Shown: positions 51,245 through 60,166 of the stretch, one piece after another
Position numbering within the stretch: position 1 is the first letter of the stretch
How the letters are laid out: each line of letters begins with the position of its first letter
Assembly (NCBI RefSeq): GCF_028416635.1
Contig: NZ_CP114013.1
Coordinates: 124,001 to 188,000 of the forward strand
Length of the DNA stretch: 64,000 bases
Origin: Baekduia alba
Lineage (GTDB): Bacteria; Actinomycetota; Thermoleophilia; Solirubrobacterales; Solirubrobacteraceae
Reading direction: 5' to 3'
Made by a program: the position numbers and the translations under genes
The notes under the pieces: generated by a model
Databases searched by the model: none
Seen by the model: the letters and a program-made list of their open reading frames with translations, nothing else
What the model was told of the DNA's origin: nothing

Positions 51245-53346
51245 CCGGTCCGGCCAGCGGCGGCTGGCGCATCGGCGTCGACATCGGCGGCACGTTCACC
51301 GACGTGGTCCTGCTCGGGCCCGACGAATCCGTGACGCCGTTGAAGGTGCTGTCCACGCCGCCCAACTTCGGCGACGGCGTCATCGCGGCGATCGAGGTCG
51401 CCCTCGAGCGCGCCGGCGCCGACGCCGGGCAGGTCGCGGCGGTGCTGCACGGCACCACCGTCGCCACGAACGCCATCCTCGAGTCGCGCGGCGCCGTCAC
51501 CGCGCTCATCACCACCCGCGGCTTCCGCGACGTGCTGGAGCTGGGGCGCCTGCGGCGACCCAAGCTGTACGACATCGACTGGGAGAAGCCGCGGCCCCTC
51601 GTCCCGCGCGAGCGGCGCCTCGAGCTGGACCAGCGCATCCTCGCGACCGGTGAGATCCTCGAACCGGCTGCGCCCGAGAGCATCGCCGCGCTCGTCGCGG
51701 AGATCGAGGGCGCCGACGCGGAGTCGGTGGCGGTGTGCCTCCTCAACGGCTACGCCGCCCCCGACGAGGAGCGCCGCGTGGCCGACGCGGTCCGCCAGGC
51801 GCTGCCCGACCGGTTCGTCACCGCGTCGGTCGACATCTCGCCCGAGATGCGCGAGTACGAGCGGACGTCGACCGCGGTGGTCAACAGCTATGTCGGTCCC
51901 GTCGTCCGGCGCTACATCGAAGACCTCGACGCCGCCCTGCGCGCGCATGGCGTCCACGCGCCGTTCCTCATCATGCAGTCCAGCGGCGGCCTCATCGACG
52001 CCGGGATGGCCGGAGATCGCCCGGTGCAGCTGATCGAGTCGGGGCCGGCCGCCGGCGTGATCGCGGTGCGCAAGCTCGCCCAGCGGCTCGAGCTCGAGCA
52101 CGCGATCGCCTTCGACATGGGCGGCACGACCGCCAAGGCGTCGCTCATCGAGGGCGGCGAGCCGTTCACCGCCGCCGAGTTCGAGGTGGGCGGAGGCATG
52201 AACGCCCAGCGCGGGCTGAGCCAGGGTGGCGGCTACGCGGTGCGCGTCCCGTCCATCGACATCGCCGAGGTCGGCGCCGGCGGCGGCAGCATCGTCTGGC
52301 GTGACGAGGGCGGCTCGCTCCGCGTCGGCCCGCAGAGCGCGGGCTCCACCCCGGGCCCGGCGTGCTACGCCCGTGGCGGGACCGAGCCGACGCTCACCGA
52401 CGCGAACGTGCTGCTCGGCTACCTAAGCCCGCTGGCGCTCGCCGGAGGGCGCGTCCCCATCGATCCGGAGCGCGCCCGCGCGGTCTTCGGCGACCTCGCC
52501 GAGGCGGCCCGCCTGGACGTGCTCGACGCGGCCCGCGGCGCGTACGCGATCGCGGTCAACAGCATGCGCGGCGCGGTCAAGGCCGTGACGAGCGAACGCG
52601 GGCGCGACCCGCGCGGCGCGGTCCTGGTCGGCTTCGGCGGCGCCGGACCGCTGTACGCCGCAGAGCTCGCCCGCGAGCTGGGGATCGGGACCGTCCTGAT
52701 CCCGACGCACCCCGGGCTCTTCAGCAGCCTCGGCGTCCTCGTGGCCGACATCGAGCGCCAGGAGGTCAGCCCGTGGAGCGGTGACTGGGACGACCACGCG
52801 GCCGTCGAAGCGCGCTACGCCGAGCTCCAGCGCACCGGCACCGGCGTCCTGCTCGCCAACGGCCACGCGGCCGACGAGATCGTCACCGAGCGCATCGCGG
52901 ACCTGCGCTATCGCGGCCAGCGGTCGGAGCTGCGCGTGTCCACACGCGGGGGCACCGTCGACGCCGAGGTCCTCGACGACCTGCGTCAGCGCTTCCACGT
53001 CGCGCACGAGCGCACGTACGGCCGCCGGGCCGCGGACGCCCTGGTCGAGCTGGTCAACCTGCGCGTCCGCTGCACGGCGCCCAACCCCGTCGAGCTCGCC
53101 GCGTTCGACCAGCCCGACTCCGCGGAGGATCGGGAGCCCCAGGTCCGTCTCTGCTACTTCGGCGCCGAGCACGGGACCGTCGAGACGCCGGTCCGAACAC
53201 GAGCGCATCTGTCGAACACGCCGCTGGATGGGCCCATGATCGTGGAGGACATGGACTCGACGACCGTCGTGCCTCCTGGCGCCACCTGCCGCCTGGACGC
53301 GGTCCGCAACATCGTCATCACCTGGCCTGCAGAGGAGAACCGATGA
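51241..53346 (+). CDS. hyuA: Hydantoinase/oxoprolinase subunit A
   Basis: A 701-residue HyuA-type subunit of the ATP-dependent hydantoinase/5-oxoprolinase/acetone carboxylase superfamily. The N-terminal sugar-kinase-like fold has RIGVDIGGTFTDVVL and LHGTTVATNAILESRGA; the middle domain shows FLIMQSSGGL, ESGPAAGVIA and AFDMGGTTAKASLIEGGE; the C-terminal part ends with DSTTVVPPGATCRLDAV. The complex with HyuB opens cyclic amides (hydantoins, oxoproline, N-methylhydantoin) or carboxylates ketones. The GTG overlaps the aminotransferase stop (GTGA). Family is certain; substrate is not. Confidence 0.92.
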   Translation: MTGPASGGWRIGVDIGGTFTDVVLLGPDESVTPLKVLSTPPNFGDGVIAAIEVALERAGADAGQVAAVLHGTTVATNAILESRGAVTALITTRGFRDVLELGRLRRPKLYDIDWEKPRPLVPRERRLELDQRILATGEILEPAAPESIAALVAEIEGADAESVAVCLLNGYAAPDEERRVADAVRQALPDRFVTASVDISPEMREYERTSTAVVNSYVGPVVRRYIEDLDAALRAHGVHAPFLIMQSSGGLIDAGMAGDRPVQLIESGPAAGVIAVRKLAQRLELEHAIAFDMGGTTAKASLIEGGEPFTAAEFEVGGGMNAQRGLSQGGGYAVRVPSIDIAEVGAGGGSIVWRDEGGSLRVGPQSAGSTPGPACYARGGTEPTLTDANVLLGYLSPLALAGGRVPIDPERARAVFGDLAEAARLDVLDAARGAYAIAVNSMRGAVKAVTSERGRDPRGAVLVGFGGAGPLYAAELARELGIGTVLIPTHPGLFSSLGVLVADIERQEVSPWSGDWDDHAAVEARYAELQRTGTGVLLANGHAADEIVTERIADLRYRGQRSELRVSTRGGTVDAEVLDDLRQRFHVAHERTYGRRAADALVELVNLRVRCTAPNPVELAAFDQPDSAEDREPQVRLCYFGAEHGTVETPVRTRAHLSNTPLDGPMIVEDMDSTTVVPPGATCRLDAVRNIVITWPAEENR

Positions 53347-55106
53347 GCCATGACACGCCGCAGCTGCGCGAGCCCGCGACCTTCGAGGTCTTCAAGAACG
53401 CCATCGTCGGGCTCGCGAACGAGATGGCGATCACCGTCATCCGGACGGCGCACTCCCAGATCATCGCCGAGAGCATGGACTTCTCGACGGCCCTGTGCGA
53501 CGCCCAGGGCCGGGTCGTAGCGCAGGGCAACTGCACGCCGCTGCACATGGGCGCCGTCCCGGCGGCGATGGAGGCGGTCCTCGCGCGCTACGGGGACGAC
53601 ATCCGCGACGGGGACGTCTTCGCCCTCAACGACCCGGACGAGGGCGGCTCGCACCTGCCCGACATCTTCGTCTTCACGCCCGCGCTGGTCGACGGCCGGC
53701 TGGAGGGCTTCGCGATCGCGATCGGCCACCAGGCCGACATCGGCGGCCGGGTCGCCGGCGGCAACGCGGTCGACTCCACCGAGGTCTTCCAGGAGGGGCT
53801 GCAGATCCCCGTCTGCAAGCTCGTCAGCGAAGGCGTCCTCAACGAGACGCTCGTGTCGATCCTCTCCCGCAACGTCCGGATCCCGGACGTGGTCCTCGGG
53901 GACGTCCAGGCGGAGATCGCGGCGTGCCACACCGGCGCGAGCGGCCTGCGGGACCTGGTGCGCCGCTACGGCGCCGAGCGCTTCCGCTCGCTCGTCGACG
54001 AGCTGCTCGACTACAGCGAGACGCTGCTGCGCAACAAGATCACCGCGCTGCCCGACGGCTGCTGGTCGTTCGAGGACTACCTCGACGACGACGGGCTCGG
54101 AAGCGGCCGCGTGCCGCTGCGCGTCGCGTTGACGGTGGACGGCAGCGAGGTCGCGTTCGACTTCACCGGCAGCTCGCCGCAGGTCCCGTCGGCGCTCAAC
54201 GCCACGGCCTCGTTCACGAGGTCGGCGGCCTACGCGGCGCTGCAGGCGGCGTTCGGCGGGGAGATCCCCGCCAACGCCGGCTTCTACCGTCCGCTGCGCT
54301 TCACGATCCCCGAGGGGACGATCCTCAACGGCCGCCGCCCCGCGGCACGCAACGCCCGCGGCCTGGTCGGCTACCGCCTCGTCGATGCCATCTGGGGCGC
54401 GCTGGCCGAGGTCCTGCCGGACAAGATCCCGGCGTGCGGCGACGGCGGCCCGAACGGCGTCGCGATCGGCGCGACCGACGCCGACGGCGGGCAGTCGGTG
54501 CTCATGGACGTCTGCTTCGGCGCCTGGGGCGGGCGCCCGAACGGCGACGGCCTCGACGGGGCGAGTCCCCTGGCCGGCAACCTCGCCAACACGCCGATCG
54601 AGGATCTCGAGCGGACCGGCATCCTGCGCGTCGAGCGCTACGGCTACCTGCCCGACAGCGGCGGCGCGGGCACCTGGCGCGGCGGGCTCTCCGTCGTCCG
54701 CGACCTGCTCCTGGTGCACGACGACGCGTCCCTGCAGATCCGCTCCGACCGTCGCGAGCACCGCCCCTACGGGCTCGACGGCGGCCAGCCGGGCGGCGCG
54801 TGCTGGAACATCCTGAACCCGGACGGCCAGCGCGAGGTCCTGCCGAGCAAGGTGACCACGCGCATCCGCGCCGGCGACGTGCACCGGCACATCACCGCCG
54901 GCGGCGGCGGCTATGGCGACCCGCTCCTGCGCGTCCCCGCGCACGTTCTGGCCGACGTGCTCGCCGGGAAGGTCACGACCGAGGGCGCGAGCCGCGACTA
55001 CGGCGTGGTCGTCCGCGACGGGCAGGTCGACGACGAGGCGACCGCGTCGCTGCGCGGCGATCGGCAGGCCGGAGCGCCGGGCGCGGACCCGGTGCCTGCC
55101 GCATAA
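53343..55106 (+). CDS. hyuB: Hydantoinase/oxoprolinase subunit B
   Basis: A 587-residue HyuB-type subunit, partner of HyuA. Marks are PATFEVFKNAIVGLANEMAI, ESMDFSTALCDAQGRVVAQG, PLHMGAVPAAM, FALNDPDEGGSHLPDIFVF and the C-terminal TAGGGGYGDPLLR typical of the family. The ATG overlaps the HyuA stop (ATGA). The stop codon at 55104-55106 is immediately followed by the conserved element of the next operon, so the unit is aminotransferase-hyuA-hyuB. Lengths of both subunits are normal. Confidence 0.92.
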   Translation: MSHDTPQLREPATFEVFKNAIVGLANEMAITVIRTAHSQIIAESMDFSTALCDAQGRVVAQGNCTPLHMGAVPAAMEAVLARYGDDIRDGDVFALNDPDEGGSHLPDIFVFTPALVDGRLEGFAIAIGHQADIGGRVAGGNAVDSTEVFQEGLQIPVCKLVSEGVLNETLVSILSRNVRIPDVVLGDVQAEIAACHTGASGLRDLVRRYGAERFRSLVDELLDYSETLLRNKITALPDGCWSFEDYLDDDGLGSGRVPLRVALTVDGSEVAFDFTGSSPQVPSALNATASFTRSAAYAALQAAFGGEIPANAGFYRPLRFTIPEGTILNGRRPAARNARGLVGYRLVDAIWGALAEVLPDKIPACGDGGPNGVAIGATDADGGQSVLMDVCFGAWGGRPNGDGLDGASPLAGNLANTPIEDLERTGILRVERYGYLPDSGGAGTWRGGLSVVRDLLLVHDDASLQIRSDRREHRPYGLDGGQPGGACWNILNPDGQREVLPSKVTTRIRAGDVHRHITAGGGGYGDPLLRVPAHVLADVLAGKVTTEGASRDYGVVVRDGQVDDEATASLRGDRQAGAPGADPVPAA

Positions 55107-55147
55107 GATATTTAGGACTTGTATTGATATCTCACAGGGTGTAATTT
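55107..55147 (+). promoter_or_regulatory. Cluster operator/promoter element (site C)
   Basis: GATATT (55107-55112), a 10-nt spacer, then ATTGATATCTCA (55123-55134). TTGTAT at 55119-55124 and TAATTT at 55142-55147 form a sigma70-like promoter with exactly 17 nt between them, so the conserved box lies across the -35 box and spacer. That suits a repressor site. The ATG of the Liv-type binding protein is 45 bp further on. Confidence 0.7.
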
Positions 55148-55191
55148 TGCGGTATCCGGCGCTCGTGCCGGAGTGAGGAGGGGAGAGGGAC

Positions 55192-56331
55192 ATGAGAGGT
55201 CGTACCACCCGAAGCGCTTCCGCCTTTGCCGGGCTCGCTGCCACCGCGATGCTGCTCGCCGCCTGCGGGAGCACCGACAGCGCCAGTGGCGGTGGCGGCA
55301 AGTCCATCGAGCTCGGGGTCGTCGCGTCCCTGAGCGGGCCCGCGGCGCCCTTCGGCGAGCAGCAGGTCAAGGGCGTGCAGCAGGCGGCCGCGGACTGGAA
55401 CGCCAAGCACGCGAACAAGATCAAGCTCTCGGTCCAGGACGACCAGAGCGACCCGAAGAGCGGCGTGAGCGCGATGCGCAAGCTCATCGAGGAGAAGCCG
55501 GACGCGATCGTCGGGCCGACGGCGAGCACGATCGGCGTCGCCCTCGCTCCCATCGCCAAGGCGTCGAAGATCCCGCTGATGGCTGCCTCGGTCTCCGCGC
55601 CCGAGTTCGTCAGCGCCGGCGGCTTCACATTCCGTGACCGCTCCTCGACGCCGCAGCAGACCGGTGCGACCACCAAGTGGGCGGTCGAGAACGGGGTGCG
55701 CAGCCTCGGGATGATCGTCCCGAACGCGGCCGACGGCAAGGCCGCCGCGAAGGAGATCGCGAGCACGGTCGAGGGTGCGGGCGGCTCGGTCACGGGGACC
55801 GAGTACGTCGACGCGACCCAGACCGAGTACCAGGCGCAGATGACCAAGCTCGTCGCCGCCAAGCCCGACGCGCTGTTCGTCTTCCTCATCGCTCCGGAAG
55901 CCATCGCAACCGCGATGAAGCAGGCGCGCCAGCTGGGCTTCAAGGGTCGCTTCCTGACCGTCTCGAACGTCGAGGGCGACGCGTTCCTGAAGGCCGCGGG
56001 GCACGCGGCGGACGACGCGGTGTGGTCGGTCGAGACCGCGCCGGACGGGCCGCAGGCCGATCGCTACAAGGCGTTCGCCACCGCGTTCAAGCAGAAGAAC
56101 GGCGGCGACCCGGACATCATCGCCGGCAACGCCTACGACGCGGCGACGCTGCTCGCGCAGGGCGGGACGGCCGTCGGCGGCGGGTCCGCGTTGCGCGACT
56201 GGCTGCACGAGCAGAAGTACGCCGGCATCACCGGCGCGATCGCCTTTGACGACAAGGGCGACATCGTCAACAAGCAGTTGACGATCCGCACCCTGCACGG
56301 AGGAAAGTTCGTCAACGCCCCGGGTGCGTAG
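55192..56331 (+). CDS. Liv-type ABC substrate-binding lipoprotein 1
   Basis: A 379-residue periplasmic-binding-type lipoprotein: the signal peptide ends LLAACGS with a clear lipobox, then the Peripla_BP_6 fold (SIELGVVASLSGPAAPFGEQ, VGPTASTIGVALAPIAKASK, GFTFRDRSS, YKAFATAFKQKNGGDPDIIA). It belongs to the branched-chain amino acid/amide class, which also binds urea, short amides and aromatic acids. GAGGAGGGGAG precedes the ATG. First gene of an operon with LivH, LivM-LivF, LivG and a cupin. The ligand is likely the compound degraded by the cluster. Confidence 0.9.
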   Translation: MRGRTTRSASAFAGLAATAMLLAACGSTDSASGGGGKSIELGVVASLSGPAAPFGEQQVKGVQQAAADWNAKHANKIKLSVQDDQSDPKSGVSAMRKLIEEKPDAIVGPTASTIGVALAPIAKASKIPLMAASVSAPEFVSAGGFTFRDRSSTPQQTGATTKWAVENGVRSLGMIVPNAADGKAAAKEIASTVEGAGGSVTGTEYVDATQTEYQAQMTKLVAAKPDALFVFLIAPEAIATAMKQARQLGFKGRFLTVSNVEGDAFLKAAGHAADDAVWSVETAPDGPQADRYKAFATAFKQKNGGDPDIIAGNAYDAATLLAQGGTAVGGGSALRDWLHEQKYAGITGAIAFDDKGDIVNKQLTIRTLHGGKFVNAPGA

Positions 56332-56333
56332 CC

Positions 56334-57224
56334 ATGAGTGACCTGAACACGCTCGCGCAGCTCGTCGCGATCGGGGTCTGGACCGGCGGCGTCTACGCGC
56401 TGCTGGGCGTGAGCTGGGCCGTCGTGTTCAACACCACGCGGACCTTCCACATCGCCCACGGGGTCGCGTACGCGGTCGGCGGCTACGTCACATGCCTGCT
56501 CACGTCGCGGACGGGCGTGCCCCTGCTCCTCGCGCTGCCCGCCAGCATGCTGGCGGGCAGCGCGCTCGGCGCCGTCTTCGAGTTCGGGCTCTACCGGCCG
56601 TTGCGCGCACGGGGGTCCACGCCGATGGTCACGTTCGTGGCGTCGCTGGGCGCGCTGACGACCGGGACCGCCGTGATCCTGGCCTGCGTCGGCTCTGACC
56701 CCGTGGTCGCGACGACGTCGTTCGAGTCGGTGGTCAAGGTCGGACCGGTCCGGGTCACGGTCCTCGAGATCGGGATCGCCGTGCTCTCCTACGCCTGCGT
56801 CGCGGCGACGCTCGTCGCCTGGCGCCGGGGCTGGTTCGGTCGCGCGATGCGCGCGACGACCACCAACAGCGAGATGGCCGATCTCGTCGGCATCCCCGTG
56901 ACGCGCATCTACGTCGTCGCGATGGTGCTCGGCAACGGGCTCGGCGCCCTGGCGGGCGCCCTCGCCGGGCTCACGCAGGGCGCGAACGCGGACATGGCGT
57001 TCAACGGCGCGCTCCTGGCCGCGGTGGCGGTGCTGATCGGTGGGATCGGCAGCCTGGTCGGCGCCGCTATCGGCGGGGCGCTGCTCGCGCTCATCATGAA
57101 CGTCGGCATCTGGCAGGTGTCGTCGGAGTGGCAGCTCTCGATCGCCTTCGGCGTGTTGATGGTGTTCATGGTCGCGCGGCCGCGCGGCCTGCTCGGCGAG
57201 CGCCTCGCGAGCGCGGAGCTCTAG
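56334..57224 (+). CDS. livH: Branched-chain-type ABC permease (LivH-like)
   Basis: A 296-residue inner-membrane permease with about eight hydrophobic segments. GGVYALLGVSWAVVFNTTRT, HIAHGVAYAVGGYV and VLIGGIGSLVGAAIGGALLA (the cytoplasmic EAA-like region follows RAMRATTTNSEMADLVGIPV) identify the LivH group. It starts 2 nt after the binding-protein stop and is followed 3 nt later by the LivM-LivF fusion. Function in uptake is secure; solute unknown. Confidence 0.9.
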   Translation: MSDLNTLAQLVAIGVWTGGVYALLGVSWAVVFNTTRTFHIAHGVAYAVGGYVTCLLTSRTGVPLLLALPASMLAGSALGAVFEFGLYRPLRARGSTPMVTFVASLGALTTGTAVILACVGSDPVVATTSFESVVKVGPVRVTVLEIGIAVLSYACVAATLVAWRRGWFGRAMRATTTNSEMADLVGIPVTRIYVVAMVLGNGLGALAGALAGLTQGANADMAFNGALLAAVAVLIGGIGSLVGAAIGGALLALIMNVGIWQVSSEWQLSIAFGVLMVFMVARPRGLLGERLASAEL

Positions 57225-57227
57225 GCG

Positions 57228-58856
57228 ATGGACTTCTGGATCCACGTCGGGAACCTGGCCGCGATCTACGCGATCCTCGGTCTCTCCCTCAACCTCCTCG
57301 TCGGCTACGCCGGGCTGTTCTCGATGGCGACGGGCGCCCTCTACGGGGTCGGGGCGTACGCCTTCGCCCTGACGACGACGAAGCTGGGCTGGCCGCTGCC
57401 GCTGACGCTGCTCGCGGCGGTGCTCGTGCCGGCGGCGGTCGGCGCGGTGGTCGCCATCCCCTCGCTGCGGATCAGCGGCGACTACCTGGTCATCGCCTCG
57501 TTCGGGCTGCAGACCCTCATCGTCGCCGCGCTCACGAACCTCGACGGGTTGACCGGCGGGCCGGGCGGGGTCTACGGCATTCCCGCCCCGGACCTCGGGC
57601 CGTTGACGCCGACGACCGATCCGGCGAGCTACCTGCCGATCACGATCGGGGCGGCCGTGCTCGTCACCCTGGCGACGCTCGCCCTGACGCACAGCCCGTT
57701 CGGCCGGGCGCTCGAGATGATCCGCGACGACGAGGTCGCGGCGGCGGCCGCGGGCCGCAACGTCGTCGCGCTGAAGGTCGTGGCCTTCATGATCTCCAGC
57801 GGCATGGCCGGGATCGCCGGGGCGCTCTACGCCTCGTACGTCTCCTTCATCGACCCGACCAGCTTCGCCGTCCTGGTGTCGGTCTTCGTCCTCAGCATCG
57901 TCGTGGTCGGCGGCGCGGGCACCGTGCGCGGGGCGATCGTGGGCGCGATCGTCGTCAACGTGCTCAGCGAGGCGGTGCGCTACGTGCCCGTCGACGACCG
58001 GCTCGCGGGCAACACCCGCCAGGCCATCTACGGCGTCCTGCTGATCGCCGTCGTCTTCCTCCGGCCGCGCGGCCTGGCCGGCCGCGCCATCGGCCGCCGG
58101 GCCGTCAGCGACCCCGCGGAGGAGCGCGCCAGCACGCCCGCCGTCCCACGGACGAACGGGAGCACGGCGGTGCAGTGCGAGGGGCTCGTCGTCGGCTACG
58201 GCAACCTGACCGTCGTCCGCGGCGTGTCGCTGTCCGTGGGCGAGGGCGAGATCGTGCTGCTGGCCGGCCACAACGGCGCGGGGAAGTCGACGCTGCTGAA
58301 GGCGATCGCCGGGCAGATCGGTGTGCGCGAAGGCCGCTTGAGCCTCAACGGCCAGGCCGTCGAGCTCAACGGTCGTCGCCAGGGCATCGGGTTCGTGCCG
58401 CAGACCGGCGGGACCTTCGGCGAGTTGACCATCCGGGAGAACCTGCTGCTCGGCGGGTACGTCCTGCGGCGGCGCCCGGAGGAGCTCGCGCGGCGGATCG
58501 ACGAGGCGCTCGAGCCCTTCCCGCAGCTCGCCGATCGGCTCGAGGACCACGCCAAGCACCTGTCGGGCGGACTCCAGCGGCAGCTCGCGATCGCGATGGC
58601 GCTCGTGCCCGGGCATCGGGTGCTGCTCCTCGACGAGCCGTCCATCGGCCTCTCGCCGTCGCTCGTCACCTCGACGCTCGGCAGCATCCAGGACATCACC
58701 CGGGCGCGCGGGCTGACCGTCGTCGTCACGGAGCAGAACGTGCGTCCGGCGCTCGCCATCGCCGACCACGCGTACGTCCTCAAGGCCGGCCAGGTCAGCG
58801 TTGACGCGCCGGCCGAGGAGCTGGCCGCCCATGCCGACCTCTGGAGGCTGTTCTGA
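57228..58856 (+). CDS. LivM permease fused to a LivF-type ATPase
   Basis: A 542-residue fusion. Residues 1-285 are a LivM permease (GLSLNLLVGYAGLFSMATGA, RISGDYLVIASFGLQTLIVA, SGMAGIAGALYASYVSFIDP). After a linker of about 25 residues (DPAEERASTPAVPRTNG), residues ~312-542 are a complete ATPase: Walker A LLAGHNGAGKSTLL, signature LSGGLQRQL, Walker B RVLLLDEPSIGLSP. In most Liv systems these are separate genes; known fusions are usually LivM-LivG rather than LivM-LivF, so this arrangement is noteworthy. The ATPase resembles LivF by its EQNVRPALAIADHAYVLKAG end. The downstream LivG-like gene supplies the second ATPase. Confidence 0.88.
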   Translation: MDFWIHVGNLAAIYAILGLSLNLLVGYAGLFSMATGALYGVGAYAFALTTTKLGWPLPLTLLAAVLVPAAVGAVVAIPSLRISGDYLVIASFGLQTLIVAALTNLDGLTGGPGGVYGIPAPDLGPLTPTTDPASYLPITIGAAVLVTLATLALTHSPFGRALEMIRDDEVAAAAAGRNVVALKVVAFMISSGMAGIAGALYASYVSFIDPTSFAVLVSVFVLSIVVVGGAGTVRGAIVGAIVVNVLSEAVRYVPVDDRLAGNTRQAIYGVLLIAVVFLRPRGLAGRAIGRRAVSDPAEERASTPAVPRTNGSTAVQCEGLVVGYGNLTVVRGVSLSVGEGEIVLLAGHNGAGKSTLLKAIAGQIGVREGRLSLNGQAVELNGRRQGIGFVPQTGGTFGELTIRENLLLGGYVLRRRPEELARRIDEALEPFPQLADRLEDHAKHLSGGLQRQLAIAMALVPGHRVLLLDEPSIGLSPSLVTSTLGSIQDITRARGLTVVVTEQNVRPALAIADHAYVLKAGQVSVDAPAEELAAHADLWRLF

Positions 58857-59635
58857 CCGAGATCCTGCGTGTCGAGTCGCTGACCAAGCGCTTTGGCGGC
58901 GCGACGGTCGTCGACGACCTGAGCTTCGCCGTGGAGCGCGAGTCGACCGTCGGCCTCGTCGGGCCCAACGGCGCGGGCAAGACCACGGCGTTCAACCTCA
59001 TCACGGGCTTCCTCGCCTCCGACCAGGGGCGTGTCGTGCTCCGCGGGCAGGACATCACGGGCTGGGCGGCGCACCGGATCGTGCAGGCCGGGATGTCCCG
59101 GACGTTCCAGAACCTCCGCCTGTTCGACGGGCTCGGCGTCCTGGGCAACGTGCTCAGCGCGGTCCCGCGGGAGTCCGGCGAGAACCCGCTCGTCGCGCTT
59201 GCGGCGCCTTGGATCCCCCGCCGGCAGGAGCGGCGCAACACCGAGCAGGCGCTCCACTGGCTCGACTACGTCGGTCTCGCGCACCGGCGCGGCGACCTGG
59301 CGGGCGACCTCTCCTACGGCCAGCGCAAGCGCGTCTGCCTCGCCCGTCTCCTGGCGACCGACGCCGAGGTGCTGCTCCTCGACGAGCCGTCCTCCGGCGT
59401 CGACCCCGGCGCGCTGCCGGGGCTCATCGAGCTCGTCGCGAGCCTGCCCGCGCTGGGCAAGACCGTCGTCGTCGTCGAGCACAACCTCGAGGTGGTCGAG
59501 GCCCTCTGCCAGCGCCTGCTCTTCCTCGACCGCGGCCGGCTGCTCGCGGACGGCGAGCCCGCCGAGCTCTTCGCCCGCACGGACCTCAGCGACCTCTACT
59601 TCGGCCAGACCCCGACCCCGTCAGGAGTTCAATGA
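58853..59635 (+). CDS. livG: ABC ATPase (LivG-like), apparent CTG start
   Basis: A 260-residue ATPase: TKRFGGATVVDDLSFAVE, Walker A LVGPNGAGKTTAFNLIT, the LivG-type SRTFQNLRLFDGLGVLGNV, signature LSYGQRKRVCLARL, Walker B LLLDEPSSGVDPG. No ATG, GTG or TTG precedes the first conserved strand in frame; the nearest GTG at 58931 would delete it. CTG at 58853 overlaps the LivM-LivF stop (CTGA) and has GGAGG 5 nt upstream at 58843-58847, exactly where a ribosome site should be. I therefore call a CTG start. The cupin gene overlaps its stop. Confidence 0.82.
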   Translation: MTEILRVESLTKRFGGATVVDDLSFAVERESTVGLVGPNGAGKTTAFNLITGFLASDQGRVVLRGQDITGWAAHRIVQAGMSRTFQNLRLFDGLGVLGNVLSAVPRESGENPLVALAAPWIPRRQERRNTEQALHWLDYVGLAHRRGDLAGDLSYGQRKRVCLARLLATDAEVLLLDEPSSGVDPGALPGLIELVASLPALGKTVVVVEHNLEVVEALCQRLLFLDRGRLLADGEPAELFARTDLSDLYFGQTPTPSGVQ

Positions 59636-60129
59636 TCGAGAAGGTCCGTCGCGTCGTGCTCGGCGCGCAACCCGGAGAGCCGTCGACGTTCACACGCGTC
59701 GAGGAGATCGCTTCGTTCGAGACCGAGGACGGCTCGATGACGAGCTGGCCGGTGTGGGGGTGGGACGAGGTCCCGCCGGTTCCCCACGCCGACGTCGAGC
59801 ACGACCCCGCGGCGCCCTACCCCGGGCCAGGCGGCCTCCGGGTCGTCGCCCTGCGCGGCCACGGCGACACCGCCGGGGCCGTCGCCGACATGGGCCGGGC
59901 CCTGCCGGGCTTCACGCACGACGACGCGCGCCCCGGGATGCACTCCACCGACACGATCGACGTGGCGATGGTCATCGAGGGGAAGGCGACGGTCGAGGCG
60001 GGCGACGGCACGAAGGTGACGCTCGGCCTCGGCGACGTCTACGTCTGCAACGGGGCGCTGCATCGTTGGCACTACGACGAGTCGACGCACATCGTCTTCA
60101 TCGTGGTCGGCGCAGAGCGGGCCCGATGA
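59632..60129 (+). CDS. Cupin-domain protein
   Basis: A 165-residue protein with a C-terminal cupin barrel: MHSTDTIDVAMVIEGKATVE, GTKVTLGLGDVYVCNGALHR and the final HIVFIVVG. The usual metal ligands are incomplete (one His in MHSTDT and one in ALHRWHY, with Glu in VIEG), so it may bind a ligand rather than catalyse. The ATG overlaps the LivG stop (ATGA). It could sense or modify the imported compound. No further assignment. Confidence 0.8.
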   Translation: MIEKVRRVVLGAQPGEPSTFTRVEEIASFETEDGSMTSWPVWGWDEVPPVPHADVEHDPAAPYPGPGGLRVVALRGHGDTAGAVADMGRALPGFTHDDARPGMHSTDTIDVAMVIEGKATVEAGDGTKVTLGLGDVYVCNGALHRWHYDESTHIVFIVVGAERAR

Positions 60130-60166
60130 CCGCCGGAATCCCAGACACGAACTCAAGGAGCACCTG

